DNA from: Pseudemcibacter aquimaris
GTDB lineage: Bacteria > Pseudomonadota > Alphaproteobacteria > Sphingomonadales > Emcibacteraceae
Length of the DNA: 64,000 bases
Direction: 5' to 3'
Assembly: GCF_028869115.1 (NCBI RefSeq)
Contig: NZ_CP079800.1
Span: 1,364,001 to 1,428,000 of the forward strand
Below the pieces are notes generated by a model that did no database searches, was not told where the DNA came from, and was given only the letters and a program-made list of their open reading frames with translations. Below, one piece after another: positions 1 through 7,222 of this stretch. Numbering within the stretch: the first letter of the stretch is position 1; each line of letters opens with the position of its first letter. The position numbers and the translations under genes were made by a program.

Positions 1-184
1 AGTCAATGCCACTCGCAAGTGTATCAATGGCGTGATATTCGTTATCGTCGGCAATTTGTATTAGGCAAAGCTTTGAATAATATGTCTTATCCCGAAGAAA
101 TTCCGTATCAACCGTCACATAATCCGATTTTGATAGACGGTCACAGAGGGCTTTTAAGTCCTCATTCGTTGTAATTACGCTCAT
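1..184 (-). CDS. rnd: Ribonuclease D, N-terminal fragment
   Basis: Reading the minus strand from the ATG at 184 gives 61 residues before the window edge. They include VDTEFLRDKTYY, the first Asp/Glu motif (DxE) of the DEDD 3'-5' exonuclease family, followed by KLCLIQIAD as in RNase D. RNase D trims the 3' ends of tRNA precursors and other structured RNAs in the cytoplasm. AAGGG stands about 7 bases before the ATG. The divergent placement next to aspS is the usual arrangement in Alphaproteobacteria and supports the call. The catalytic remainder and HRDC domain lie outside the window. Confidence 0.85.
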   Translation of the reverse strand, partial: MSVITTNEDLKALCDRLSKSDYVTVDTEFLRDKTYYSKLCLIQIADDNEYHAIDTLASGID

Positions 185-295
185 AAATACCCTTAATATA
201 TTGGCTCAAATGAAAGATTAACTTGACTATGCGACAATAAAGCATAAAAACACTTTAAATTGAACATGAATATTTAAAAAAGTAGAAGAAAGATT
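185..295. promoter_or_regulatory. Divergent rnd/aspS promoter region
   Basis: AT-rich 111-base gap between two divergently read genes, so it must hold both promoters. I see no clear operator dyad. Confidence 0.5.
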
Positions 296-2089
296 ATGCA
301 CGAATATAGATCACATACATGTAATGATCTCCGCAGCGAACAAGCTGGTGAGGTAGTTCGCCTTTCTGGATGGGTACACCGTAAACGTGACCACGGTGGA
401 TTACTGTTTATTGACCTTCGCGATCACTATGGCATCACGCAATGTGTTTTCGATAGCGACTTTAAAGAAATCTTTGAAATTGCCGATAACGTCCGCGCCG
501 AAAGCGTGATCCGCGTTGAAGGTGAAGTGATTAAAAGAACCGACGAAGCCATCAATCCTGAGCTTCCAACCGGTGAAGTTGAAATCCTTGTGAAAAAGGC
601 TGATGTGCTGAACGAAGCAGCGGAATTGCCGCTTCCTGTTTTTGGTGATCAGGAATACCCGGAAGATATTCGTCTTAAATACCGTTTCCTTGATCTACGC
701 CGTGAACGTATTCACAATAATATCGTTCTGCGTTCTGATATTATTTCAAGCATCCGTCGCCGCATGGTTGACCAGGGTTTCCGTGAATATCAAACACCGA
801 TCCTGACAGCGTCATCACCGGAAGGTGCGCGTGACTTCCTTGTGCCATCTCGTATGCACCCGGGTAAGTTTTATGCGCTGCCACAGGCGCCACAACAGTT
901 CAAACAGCTTCTTATGATGGCTGGTTTTGACCGTTATTTCCAAATCGCGCCATGTTTCCGTGACGAAGATGCCCGTGCTGACCGTTCACCGGGTGAGTTC
1001 TATCAGCTTGATATGGAAATGTCTTATGTGACACAGGAAGATGTGTTCTCTGCGATTGAGCCAGTAATGCAAGGCATTTTTGAGGAATTCTCAGACAAGA
1101 AAGTAACACAGGCACCATTCCCGCGTATTACATTTGCAGACAGTATGATGAAATATGGTAATGATAAGCCGGACCTTCGTAACCCGATTGAAATCTGTGA
1201 TGTGACAGAAGTATTCGACGGTTCTGGTTTCGGTATCTTTGCTGGTGCAATTAAAAACAATGGCGCAGTCGTTCGTGCGATCCCGGCACCGGGTGCAGGC
1301 GGCAGTCAGCCACGTTCATTCTTTGATAAAATGAATGACTGGGCACGCGGCGAAGGATTTGCCGGTCTTGGTTATATCCGCTTCAAAGACGGCGAAGCCA
1401 TGGGCCCAATCGCCAAGAACCTTGATGAAGAGCGTCTAGCTAAGTTAATGGAAATTGCTGGTCTTGACGGCAATGACGGTGTGTTCTTCTCTTGTGGTAA
1501 GGCAAATGATGCGGCGAAGCTTGCTGGTCACGCCCGTACAAAAGTTGGCGAAGATCTTGAGCTTATTAACGATGATGAATTTAAATTCTGCTGGATCGTT
1601 GATTTCCCAATGTATGAATATGACGAAGACGAGAAAAAATTAGACTTCAGTCATAACCCATTCTCAATGCCACAAGGTGGACTTGAAGCACTGAATACAA
1701 TGGATCCTGAAGATATCCTTGGTTACCAGTATGACATCGTTTGTAATGGTATCGAGCTTTCATCAGGTGCTATTCGTAACCACGTTCCGGAAATCATGTA
1801 TAAGGCATTTGAAATTGCCGGATACGGACCAGAGGTTGTTGAAGAGCGCTTCGCAGGTATGCTTAACGCCCTTAAATACGGCGCGCCACCCCATGGTGGT
1901 ATCGCACCGGGTGTTGACCGTATCGTGATGCTTCTTGCGGATGAGCCAAACATTCGTGAAGTGATTGTCTTCCCAATGAACCAAAAAGCAGAAGATCTTA
2001 TGATGAATGCGCCAAGCGAAGTCGAAATGAAGCAGCTTCGTGAACTTCATCTTCGTACGATTGTACCAGAAGAGAAGAAGTCGTCATAA
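296..2089 (+). CDS. aspS: Aspartyl-tRNA synthetase
   Basis: Charges tRNA-Asp with aspartate in the cytoplasm. The 597-residue product has the full bacterial AspRS layout: an N-terminal OB-fold anticodon-binding domain ([11 protein letters not shown] near the start), class II motif 2 ([19 protein letters not shown]), the GAD insertion in the middle, and motif 3 ([20 protein letters not shown]) near the C-terminus. Length matches bacterial AspRS (about 590 residues). The ATG at 296 follows an A/G-rich AGAAGAAAG. The sequence does not tell me whether it is discriminating or also charges tRNA-Asn; no gatCAB is in view. A cruciform repeat and a strong terminator follow the stop. Confidence 0.97.
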   Translation: MHEYRSHTCNDLRSEQAGEVVRLSGWVHRKRDHGGLLFIDLRDHYGITQCVFDSDFKEIFEIADNVRAESVIRVEGEVIKRTDEAINPELPTGEVEILVKKADVLNEAAELPLPVFGDQEYPEDIRLKYRFLDLRRERIHNNIVLRSDIISSIRRRMVDQGFREYQTPILTASSPEGARDFLVPSRMHPGKFYALPQAPQQFKQLLMMAGFDRYFQIAPCFRDEDARADRSPGEFYQLDMEMSYVTQEDVFSAIEPVMQGIFEEFSDKKVTQAPFPRITFADSMMKYGNDKPDLRNPIEICDVTEVFDGSGFGIFAGAIKNNGAVVRAIPAPGAGGSQPRSFFDKMNDWARGEGFAGLGYIRFKDGEAMGPIAKNLDEERLAKLMEIAGLDGNDGVFFSCGKANDAAKLAGHARTKVGEDLELINDDEFKFCWIVDFPMYEYDEDEKKLDFSHNPFSMPQGGLEALNTMDPEDILGYQYDIVCNGIELSSGAIRNHVPEIMYKAFEIAGYGPEVVEERFAGMLNALKYGAPPHGGIAPGVDRIVMLLADEPNIREVIVFPMNQKAEDLMMNAPSEVEMKQLRELHLRTIVPEEKKSS

Positions 2090-2095
2090 TCATCT

Positions 2096-2164
2096 GTCAT
2101 ACTCGGACTAGTTCCGAGTATCTCTTTTCATTAATGAAACCCACGGGACAAGCCCGAGGGTGAC
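2096..2164. repeat. Cruciform intergenic repeat, copy 1
   Basis: Two hairpins (ATACTCGGA/TCCGAGTAT and CCCACGGG/GCCCGAGGG-like) are separated by the perfect palindrome TTTCATTAATGAAA. The outer ends GTCA and TGAC are complementary, so the whole unit can fold as a three- or four-way junction. Related copies lie at 4413-4532 and 7095-7151. It begins 6 bases after the aspS stop. Confidence 0.8.
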
Positions 2165-2190
2165 TGTGATAAAGATAGATATATAAGAGG

Positions 2191-2223
2191 AAAGGCATGA
2201 TCCAAGTGGGTCATGCCTTTTTT
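2191..2223 (+). terminator. Rho-independent terminator of aspS
   Basis: Perfect 10-base stem AAAGGCATGA/TCATGCCTTT with a 10-base loop followed by a T run. It can also serve the convergent small gene ending at 2256. Confidence 0.9.
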
Positions 2224-2255
2224 GTTTAAACTAGATATGTGAATGGAGCGACTGG

Positions 2256-2447
2256 CTACGCCTGAATATCAACGTTGTTACCAACGCCAGGGCCAGTGTC
2301 TGCTTCTACTGCTTTTTTACCGTCAGCTGCGCCGTCGATTTTATTTTCGACGTCTTGCGTAATTGCTGCATTCTCTTGGCTTCCGCCACGTCCTGCATCA
2401 ACTTGTATCTGTGATGATGCGCTGCTTGCTGCTGCTATATCAACCAT
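2256..2447 (-). CDS. Small protein with YjfB-like ends
   Basis: A 63-residue acidic, Ala/Gly/Asp-rich protein. Support for it being real: AAGGAA six bases before the ATG at 2447, a terminator just downstream, and a CtrA-type box TTAACAATTTGTTAA at 2494-2508, 47 bases upstream. Its start (MVDIAAASSASSQIQVDA) and its end (GVGNNVDIQA) resemble the ends of the short YjfB-type putative motility proteins (Pfam PF14070), which begin with M-D-I-A and finish with G-x-x-I-D-[IV]-x-A. The middle does not match that family as I remember it. No signal peptide or membrane segment is visible. Function is unknown; a link to motility or the cell cycle is an inference from the box and the termini. Confidence 0.6.
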   Translation of the reverse strand: MVDIAAASSASSQIQVDAGRGGSQENAAITQDVENKIDGAADGKKAVEADTGPGVGNNVDIQA

Positions 2448-2493
2448 AACATTTCCTTACAAATTTAACTCATTCTATAGTAGCAATAATGTT

Positions 2494-2509
2494 TTAACAA
2501 TTTGTTAAG
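2494..2509. promoter_or_regulatory. Putative CtrA box
   Basis: TTAA-CAATTTG-TTAA matches the alphaproteobacterial CtrA consensus TTAA-N7-TTAA. It lies 47 bases before the small gene at 2447 and 102 bases before the TPR gene at 2611. Confidence 0.5.
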
Positions 2510-2610
2510 AAATCAATTGCTTTTTATTCATTTACATGTGTGCCATTATAGTAGAAAATGCAAGATTATCAATAATATTAGGCTTTAACCGGCGAACGGG
2601 GCGTTTCAAA

Positions 2611-3996
2611 ATGGAAATTAATTTCTCTAAGTCATTGAAAAATATAACATGTCTTTCAATGTTGGTGATGGTTGCTGCCTGTGGTGGTGGCGGGGATTTT
2701 GAACCCGTTTATGATGAAACTCAAATGCCGAACCCGGACCGTAGAATAAATGGGGAAATGCCGTTTTCCAGCCCGTCGCTCATGAAAATGGCCGAATCAT
2801 TCCGTGCGGCGAATGATTATCCGAATGCCATTCGCTTTTATCAACGTGCTGCAAATGAAAGCCCAAGACATGTGACATCACGTCTTGCGCTTGCTGAAAT
2901 TTATCAGCAGCTTGGTGCCCATGATGGGGCTGCGCTTTATTATCAGCAGGTTCTGGAACTGGAACCGGATCATGTTGATGCGAAGCTGGGCTTAGGTCAG
3001 GTGATGGTGCTCGGCAATCGCCCGATGGAAGCTGTTGGATATCTAGAGGAAGTGGCGACAACGTCACCGGATAATTTCAGAATTTATAACAGCATCGGTG
3101 TGGCATATGATCTTCAGGGATTGCATGAGCAAGCACAAAATGCATATAGCCGCGGCCTTAACATTCAACCAGACCATATTTCATTGATTAATAATCTTGC
3201 ATTATCTCTTGCGATTGAGGGGGAATATGCACCCGCAATCCAATTATTAAGCAAGGCCGTAAATCTTGATTACAGTCAGACGACGGCGCAACAAAACCTG
3301 ATTATGGTTTATGGCATGTCTGGCGATGAACGTTCCGCAAGAACCATGGCGAGCAGTTTTATGACACCGGAGGAAATAGAAGAAAAAATTCTTCATTACC
3401 GTTGGTTAAAAAGCCTAACGAGTGAAAGACGTGCTCAGGCAATCTTTTTAAATTTAACATCATTCCCGGAAGAAAGGGCGCCAGTTGTAGTTCCAGAAGG
3501 GGTAGTGCAGGTGGCAAGTCCAACTGTTACAGAAGAGACAATATCAGAAGAAACTGATCCGAAGAAACGTATGTTAATGGATATTCTGAATGCGGAAGAG
3601 GGGGCACGAGAACTGGAAGCACCACCTGCACAGGTCATTGGCGCTAAAGAAACCGAAGAATTTGAAGGTTTGATCTTGCCGCAATCAGCCATTGATAGCG
3701 AAGAAATGATCCCGAATGCCGCCATGGAAACAGGTGATGCAAACGTTTATAAATTGCAGCTTGGTGCATATAGCGCGGTTGATCAATTGGTACTGGACTG
3801 GGAACGGTTAAAAGGCGTGGCACCGGAATTGTTAGCTGATGCAAGCATTGACGTAGAAGATGTGGACCTTGGTGGTGGAAGAAAATCATACCGTCTTTAT
3901 ATCGATGAATATGATAATTTCAGCGCAGCAGACGGCAGATGTTCTGCGTTAAAGGGTAAAAACGTACCTTGTGTCGTCGTGAATAAAGAAAAATAG
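2611..3996 (+). CDS. TPR-SPOR lipoprotein
   Basis: A 461-residue exported lipoprotein. From the ATG at 2611 there is a signal peptide ending in the lipobox VAAC, followed by GGGG. Residues about 40-250 form tandem tetratricopeptide repeats (A-x-x-x-Y-x-x-x-L pattern, e.g. NAIRFYQRAANESPR). The last about 90 residues form an SPOR-like domain (VYKLQLGAYSAVDQLVLDWE). SPOR domains usually bind denuded peptidoglycan, so a septal or cell-wall role is likely; TadD-like proteins share the lipoprotein-TPR layout but lack SPOR. An upstream in-frame ATG at 2536 would put 25 residues before the signal peptide and is rejected. Gly at position +2 after the lipid Cys suggests outer-membrane sorting. Confidence 0.85.
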   Translation: MEINFSKSLKNITCLSMLVMVAACGGGGDFEPVYDETQMPNPDRRINGEMPFSSPSLMKMAESFRAANDYPNAIRFYQRAANESPRHVTSRLALAEIYQQLGAHDGAALYYQQVLELEPDHVDAKLGLGQVMVLGNRPMEAVGYLEEVATTSPDNFRIYNSIGVAYDLQGLHEQAQNAYSRGLNIQPDHISLINNLALSLAIEGEYAPAIQLLSKAVNLDYSQTTAQQNLIMVYGMSGDERSARTMASSFMTPEEIEEKILHYRWLKSLTSERRAQAIFLNLTSFPEERAPVVVPEGVVQVASPTVTEETISEETDPKKRMLMDILNAEEGARELEAPPAQVIGAKETEEFEGLILPQSAIDSEEMIPNAAMETGDANVYKLQLGAYSAVDQLVLDWERLKGVAPELLADASIDVEDVDLGGGRKSYRLYIDEYDNFSAADGRCSALKGKNVPCVVVNKEK

Positions 3997-4065
3997 CAAT
4001 TTTTTCTTTAATCTTATTCAAAAGTAAAATATGTATGTCTCATATTTTCCTATGGGACATAAAGT

Positions 4066-4395
4066 ATGCATGACGAATTAAAAAACAAGCTAGGTTTAAA
4101 AGCCGATAATTGCCAAACGATGGCGGACTTAAGAGAAGAAATTGATCTTCTTGACCGCACCATCGTGGAAATGTTTGCTATTCGTCAAACTTATATGGAT
4201 CAAGCAGCAAATATCAAACAAAGCCGAGATACGGTACGCGATAATGACCGCGTTGAAGATGTGGTTGCTAAAGTCAAAGCCCACGCAGAAAAAAACGGTG
4301 CCAATCCTGAGCTAACCGAAGAGCTATACCGCACCATGATCGAATGGTCGATCAATTACGAATTCGGAAAATTCGACGAGATTAAAGGTAAGTAG
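4066..4395 (+). CDS. Chorismate mutase, AroQ type
   Basis: Converts chorismate to prephenate, the first committed step to Phe and Tyr. The 109-residue protein is a single all-helical AroQ domain: MADLREEIDLLDRTIVEMFAIR carries the first Arg and the helix that crosses the dimer, and KQSRD and RVEDVVAKV supply the next conserved Lys/Arg positions. Short stand-alone proteins of this type in Alphaproteobacteria are usually chorismate mutases. The PchB-like isochorismate-pyruvate lyases share the fold and cannot be excluded by eye. GGGACATAAAGT precedes the ATG. No signal peptide, so cytoplasmic. Confidence 0.85.
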   Translation: MHDELKNKLGLKADNCQTMADLREEIDLLDRTIVEMFAIRQTYMDQAANIKQSRDTVRDNDRVEDVVAKVKAHAEKNGANPELTEELYRTMIEWSINYEFGKFDEIKGK

Positions 4396-4412
4396 GGATT
4401 AATTTCTCACTC

Positions 4413-4532
4413 GTCATACTCGGGAACCGAAAGTGAAGGAGCGGAGCGAGGACACTTGTTCCGAGTATCTATATTTAATTAAGAGTAATTTATAAAATTA
4501 TATGAGACCCACGGGACAAGCCCGAGGGTGAC
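4413..4532. repeat. Cruciform intergenic repeat, copy 2 (long form)
   Basis: Same unit as at 2096-2164, starting GTCATACTCGG and ending CCCGAGGGTGAC, but enlarged: the first hairpin loop carries about 30 extra bases that hold their own inverted segments, and the spacer between the arms is AT-rich. It lies between the chorismate mutase stop and the 3' end of the small gene at 4544. Confidence 0.8.
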
Positions 4533-4543
4533 GGTTGTTGCTG

Positions 4544-4720
4544 TTAGCTATGTGAATGGCGTTGAAACGGTGAAGGAATGCTAATTGTTGGCGTCGGCAA
4601 CTTAAACGAAAAACCGTAATGTTCCTTTAGCCCAAGATATATATCAGAAAGCCCTCCAGCAACCATCAGTATAAGAAGCGGAATAAACCCAAGTCCGATG
4701 ATGTTTAGTAGAATGTCCAT
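4544..4720 (-). CDS. Putative SOS-induced small membrane protein
   Basis: A 58-residue protein read from the ATG at 4720. An ideal AGGAG stands 7 bases before it. Residues 3-24 (ILLNIIGLGFIPLLILMVAG) form one hydrophobic transmembrane stretch, followed by a polar tail rich in Pro, Thr, Ser and His. Its promoter region carries an exact alphaproteobacterial LexA box (GTTC-N7-GTTC, 4742-4756), 21 bases before the ATG. The known precedent is SidA of Caulobacter, a tiny SOS-induced inner-membrane protein that blocks division; I see no sequence match that proves kinship. Likely an inner-membrane peptide made after DNA damage. The repeat at 4413-4532 follows its stop. Confidence 0.7.
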   Translation of the reverse strand: MDILLNIIGLGFIPLLILMVAGGLSDIYLGLKEHYGFSFKLPTPTISIPSPFQRHSHS

Positions 4721-4741
4721 TTTTGGCTCCTGTTATTATTT

Positions 4742-4756
4742 GTTCTAATTATGTTC
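4742..4756. promoter_or_regulatory. LexA (SOS) box
   Basis: GTTCTAATTATGTTC is an exact GTTC-N7-GTTC direct repeat, the LexA operator of Alphaproteobacteria. It sits where the promoter of the minus-strand gene at 4720 should be. A near-copy in the other orientation (GAAC-N6-GAAC, 4782-4795) has spacing 6 and probably does not bind. Confidence 0.65.
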
Positions 4757-4893
4757 TATATGGGCAGCGTTCTCTTGTCAAGAACAAAAAAGAACAAAAG
4801 TGGAATAAATGACATTAATGTGAAAATATCATATTGAATGTGATCACGAAAATACGTATAGTTTCTTCATCAATAACAACAGGATAATTCAGA

Positions 4894-5454
4894 ATGTCTT
4901 ATGTTTCTTTTGTCAAAAAAATCGTCATTGCCGGGGTAGCGTCATTTTTGTTCGTTGCAACATCGTTTGCGCAAAGCGCTCTACTTGAAAAGGGTGACCA
5001 ACAGGCCTTCGGGAATTTAAAGGCCGTGAGTCAATATGGCCATGTGGTTTTTACCGATCAGCCTGATGAGGCAACAATCGGAATGTTAAAAGATCAAGAT
5101 ATCGGTCTTGTATTAAGCATTCGCGGTGAAGCAGAAGACGAAGGATACGATGAAAGAAAAGCGGTTGAAGAGCAGGGTATCCCTTTCATTCAAATTCCAT
5201 ATATGAAGGGTCGCGGAATTGATCTTGCGGCTATGGATGAGATTTTATCCGTTGTTAATGCGGCGGGTGAAAATGGCACTAAAATGATGCTACATTGCAC
5301 GCATTCACAACGCGCGGGATCATGGTTAAGCGCGGTACTTTATCGTGATCATGGTGTTTCAAAAGAAGAAGCCATGAAAATCGCCAAGGACGCAGGGTTA
5401 TATAGCGAATTTCTTACCAAAATTCATTCTGAATTTTTGGATACACTTAAATAA
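4894..5454 (+). CDS. Exported DSP/BLH-type phosphatase-like protein 1
   Basis: A 186-residue protein with a Sec signal peptide (cleavage near TSFAQ) and one cysteine-phosphatase-like domain. The P-loop reads HCTHSQR (Cys135, Arg140), so the spacing is C-x4-R, as in the DUF442/BLH group, not the C-x5-R of classical tyrosine phosphatases. The upstream strand-loop segment (DQPDEATIGMLKDQDIGLVL, then IRGEAEDEGYDERKAVEEQG) fits the same fold. Predicted to be periplasmic. The substrate is unknown; phosphatase or sulfur-transfer chemistry is possible. First of three adjacent paralogues (12 and 16 base gaps), probably one operon. AGGAT precedes the ATG. Confidence 0.75.
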   Translation: MSYVSFVKKIVIAGVASFLFVATSFAQSALLEKGDQQAFGNLKAVSQYGHVVFTDQPDEATIGMLKDQDIGLVLSIRGEAEDEGYDERKAVEEQGIPFIQIPYMKGRGIDLAAMDEILSVVNAAGENGTKMMLHCTHSQRAGSWLSAVLYRDHGVSKEEAMKIAKDAGLYSEFLTKIHSEFLDTLK

Positions 5455-5466
5455 ACAGGACAAGTA

Positions 5467-6033
5467 ATGCTTAAAAATATTATGACTATTGTGGTGGCGT
5501 TCGCGCTGCCATTCATTGCAAATGCACAAAATTTGGATCATTTGACAGCCAAGAAAGAAATTGAAGCTTTCGGTAATTTTTCCAAAGTTTCACAAATGGG
5601 CAATATCGTATATGCCGGGCAACCGGACGCGGACACCATCAAAATCCTTAAAGAGCAAGGATACGATATGGTCGTAAGCGTAAAGTTTGATGATGAAAAA
5701 GTCGGATATGACGAACGCAAAGTAGTTGAAGAAAACGGCATGTCATTCGTGCGCATTCCATTTTATGAGGGCAGCATAAACGATAAGGTACGCACGGTTT
5801 CCGATAACGGTGTTGCGGAACTTTCCAAAATGCTTTCGCAAGCCACATTAAACGGTAGTAAAGTTTTCCTTCATTGCGGATCAGGTCAGCGCGCTGCTGG
5901 TGCCCTTGGCTCGATATTGGCTCGTGATTATGGTTACAGCAAGGAAGCCGCAACGAAAGCGGCAAAGGATGCAGGCCTTACCAGCGAAGGTGTCGGCAAA
6001 GCCATGTCCACATACCTTGATGGTTTAAAATAA
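5467..6033 (+). CDS. Exported DSP/BLH-type phosphatase-like protein 2
   Basis: A 188-residue paralogue of the preceding gene. Signal peptide ends at FIANAQ. The active-site loop is HCGSGQR (Cys137, Arg142), again C-x4-R. AFGNFSKVSQMGNIVYAGQP aligns with the same segment in its neighbours. It differs in the general-acid region (VKFDDEKVGYDERK), so substrate preference may differ. AGGAC lies just before the ATG. Second gene of the probable three-gene operon; periplasmic by its signal. Confidence 0.75.
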   Translation: MLKNIMTIVVAFALPFIANAQNLDHLTAKKEIEAFGNFSKVSQMGNIVYAGQPDADTIKILKEQGYDMVVSVKFDDEKVGYDERKVVEENGMSFVRIPFYEGSINDKVRTVSDNGVAELSKMLSQATLNGSKVFLHCGSGQRAAGALGSILARDYGYSKEAATKAAKDAGLTSEGVGKAMSTYLDGLK

Positions 6034-6049
6034 GGGTAGGGAGCACCAA

Positions 6050-7081
6050 ATGAATAGAATTTTTCATGCGATTTTAACTGTTTTGTTCATTAGTGCTTCT
6101 GCCTATGCAGATAATATTGATCGCACAACGGACCACGGTAATCACGCATTCGGTAATCTTGAAAAAGCACCACACCTTGGCAATGTGGTTTATGCTGCGC
6201 AGCCGGATGAAGCAACGACGAAAACCTTTAAAGAGCATGGCTTTGATCTAGTGATCAATATCCGCGGCTTTAATGAGGACCTTGGTTTTGATGAAAAAGC
6301 GGCCGTCGAAAGCCAAGGTATTGAATATAAACAAATTCCTTACCTGACCGCCCCAACATTTGAGGCGGGATTTAGCCACGCCGCACTTTCTGAAATCAAA
6401 TCGGTTATCGATGAAGCATCACTTGCGGGAAAGAAAATTTTACTGCATTGCAGCCATGGTCAGCGCGCAGGGTCGACCCTTGGCGCGATCCTTTATCGTG
6501 ATTATGGCTATAGCAAGGATGATGCCTTAAAAATGTCATTGGCCGCGGGCCTCAGTTCCGAATGGGGGATAGAGCGCCTTCATAAAATGCTTGATGAAAC
6601 TGTGCGTAAGGTCGAACCATTCGGCGGCATAAATAATATGGTGAAATATAAAAATTTTTATATCGGTAGCCAGCCAAGCGCCGAAGCCATCAAAATGATG
6701 AAAGATCGCGGCATTACAACCGTAATCACCAATCGCGCCGAAATTGAAAATGATGGCTTTCCTGAACAGCAACATGTGGAAGATGCCGGCTTAAAATTCA
6801 TGCGCGCCCGCATTTATAATGACCGCTATGGTGATATTAATGATGGCAAATTAAATGTCGCGGAACTTGAAAAAGCATTGGGATTAATCGCCAATACCAA
6901 AGACGGTGATGTTTACGTCCACTGTGGGTCAGGTGACCGTGCATCAATGATTTTGGCAGCGCATCTTTATAATGTTGATAAAATAAGCGCCCGTGAAGCT
7001 CTAAGTAAAGCCAGACAAGCAGGACTAAAACATCCTGGCATTACAGAGCAGCTTGAAATTTATATGGGTGTTCGGGAGTAG
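6050..7081 (+). CDS. Exported tandem-domain DSP/BLH-type phosphatase-like protein
   Basis: A 343-residue protein with a signal peptide (ending ASAYADN) and two phosphatase-like domains fused head to tail, about residues 30-185 and 190-343. Both keep a complete loop: HCSHGQR (Cys134, Arg139) and HCGSGDR (Cys292, Arg297), each C-x4-R. The first domain is closest to protein 1. The second has lost the AFGN opening but keeps the GSQPSAEAIKMMKDRGI stretch. It probably arose by fusion of two copies of the neighbouring gene. GGGAG precedes the ATG. Last gene of the set; a repeat copy and a terminator follow. Confidence 0.75.
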   Translation: MNRIFHAILTVLFISASAYADNIDRTTDHGNHAFGNLEKAPHLGNVVYAAQPDEATTKTFKEHGFDLVINIRGFNEDLGFDEKAAVESQGIEYKQIPYLTAPTFEAGFSHAALSEIKSVIDEASLAGKKILLHCSHGQRAGSTLGAILYRDYGYSKDDALKMSLAAGLSSEWGIERLHKMLDETVRKVEPFGGINNMVKYKNFYIGSQPSAEAIKMMKDRGITTVITNRAEIENDGFPEQQHVEDAGLKFMRARIYNDRYGDINDGKLNVAELEKALGLIANTKDGDVYVHCGSGDRASMILAAHLYNVDKISAREALSKARQAGLKHPGITEQLEIYMGVRE

Positions 7082-7094
7082 GACGCTGTATATA

Positions 7095-7151
7095 GTCATA
7101 CTCAGATTTGTTCCGAGTATCTCGAGACCACGGGACAAGCCCAAGGGTGAC
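7095..7151. repeat. Cruciform intergenic repeat, copy 3 (short form)
   Basis: Begins GTCATACTC, carries TTCCGAGTATCTCGAGA, then CCACGGGACAAGCCCAAGGGTGAC. The central spacer is reduced to CGA between TCT and AGA. The right arm has CCAAGGG where the others have CCGAGGG, so this copy has started to decay. Confidence 0.75.
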
Positions 7152-7170
7152 GTTAGGGGTGGATAATAAA

Positions 7171-7203
7171 AAAGGCATCGTTCAAATTGAAACGATGCCT
7201 TTT
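7171..7203. terminator. Bidirectional terminator
   Basis: Stem AAAGGCATCGTT/AACGATGCCTTT with a CAAATTGA loop. A and T runs on both sides suit termination of the plus-strand phosphatase operon and the minus-strand diguanylate cyclase. Confidence 0.85.
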
Positions 7204-7222
7204 ATAATTCTATTTAAATTTC

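Noticed and set aside
4782-4795. Second LexA box (GAAC-AAAAAA-GAAC)
   Set aside because: Spacing is six, not seven; it may be a decayed or chance site.
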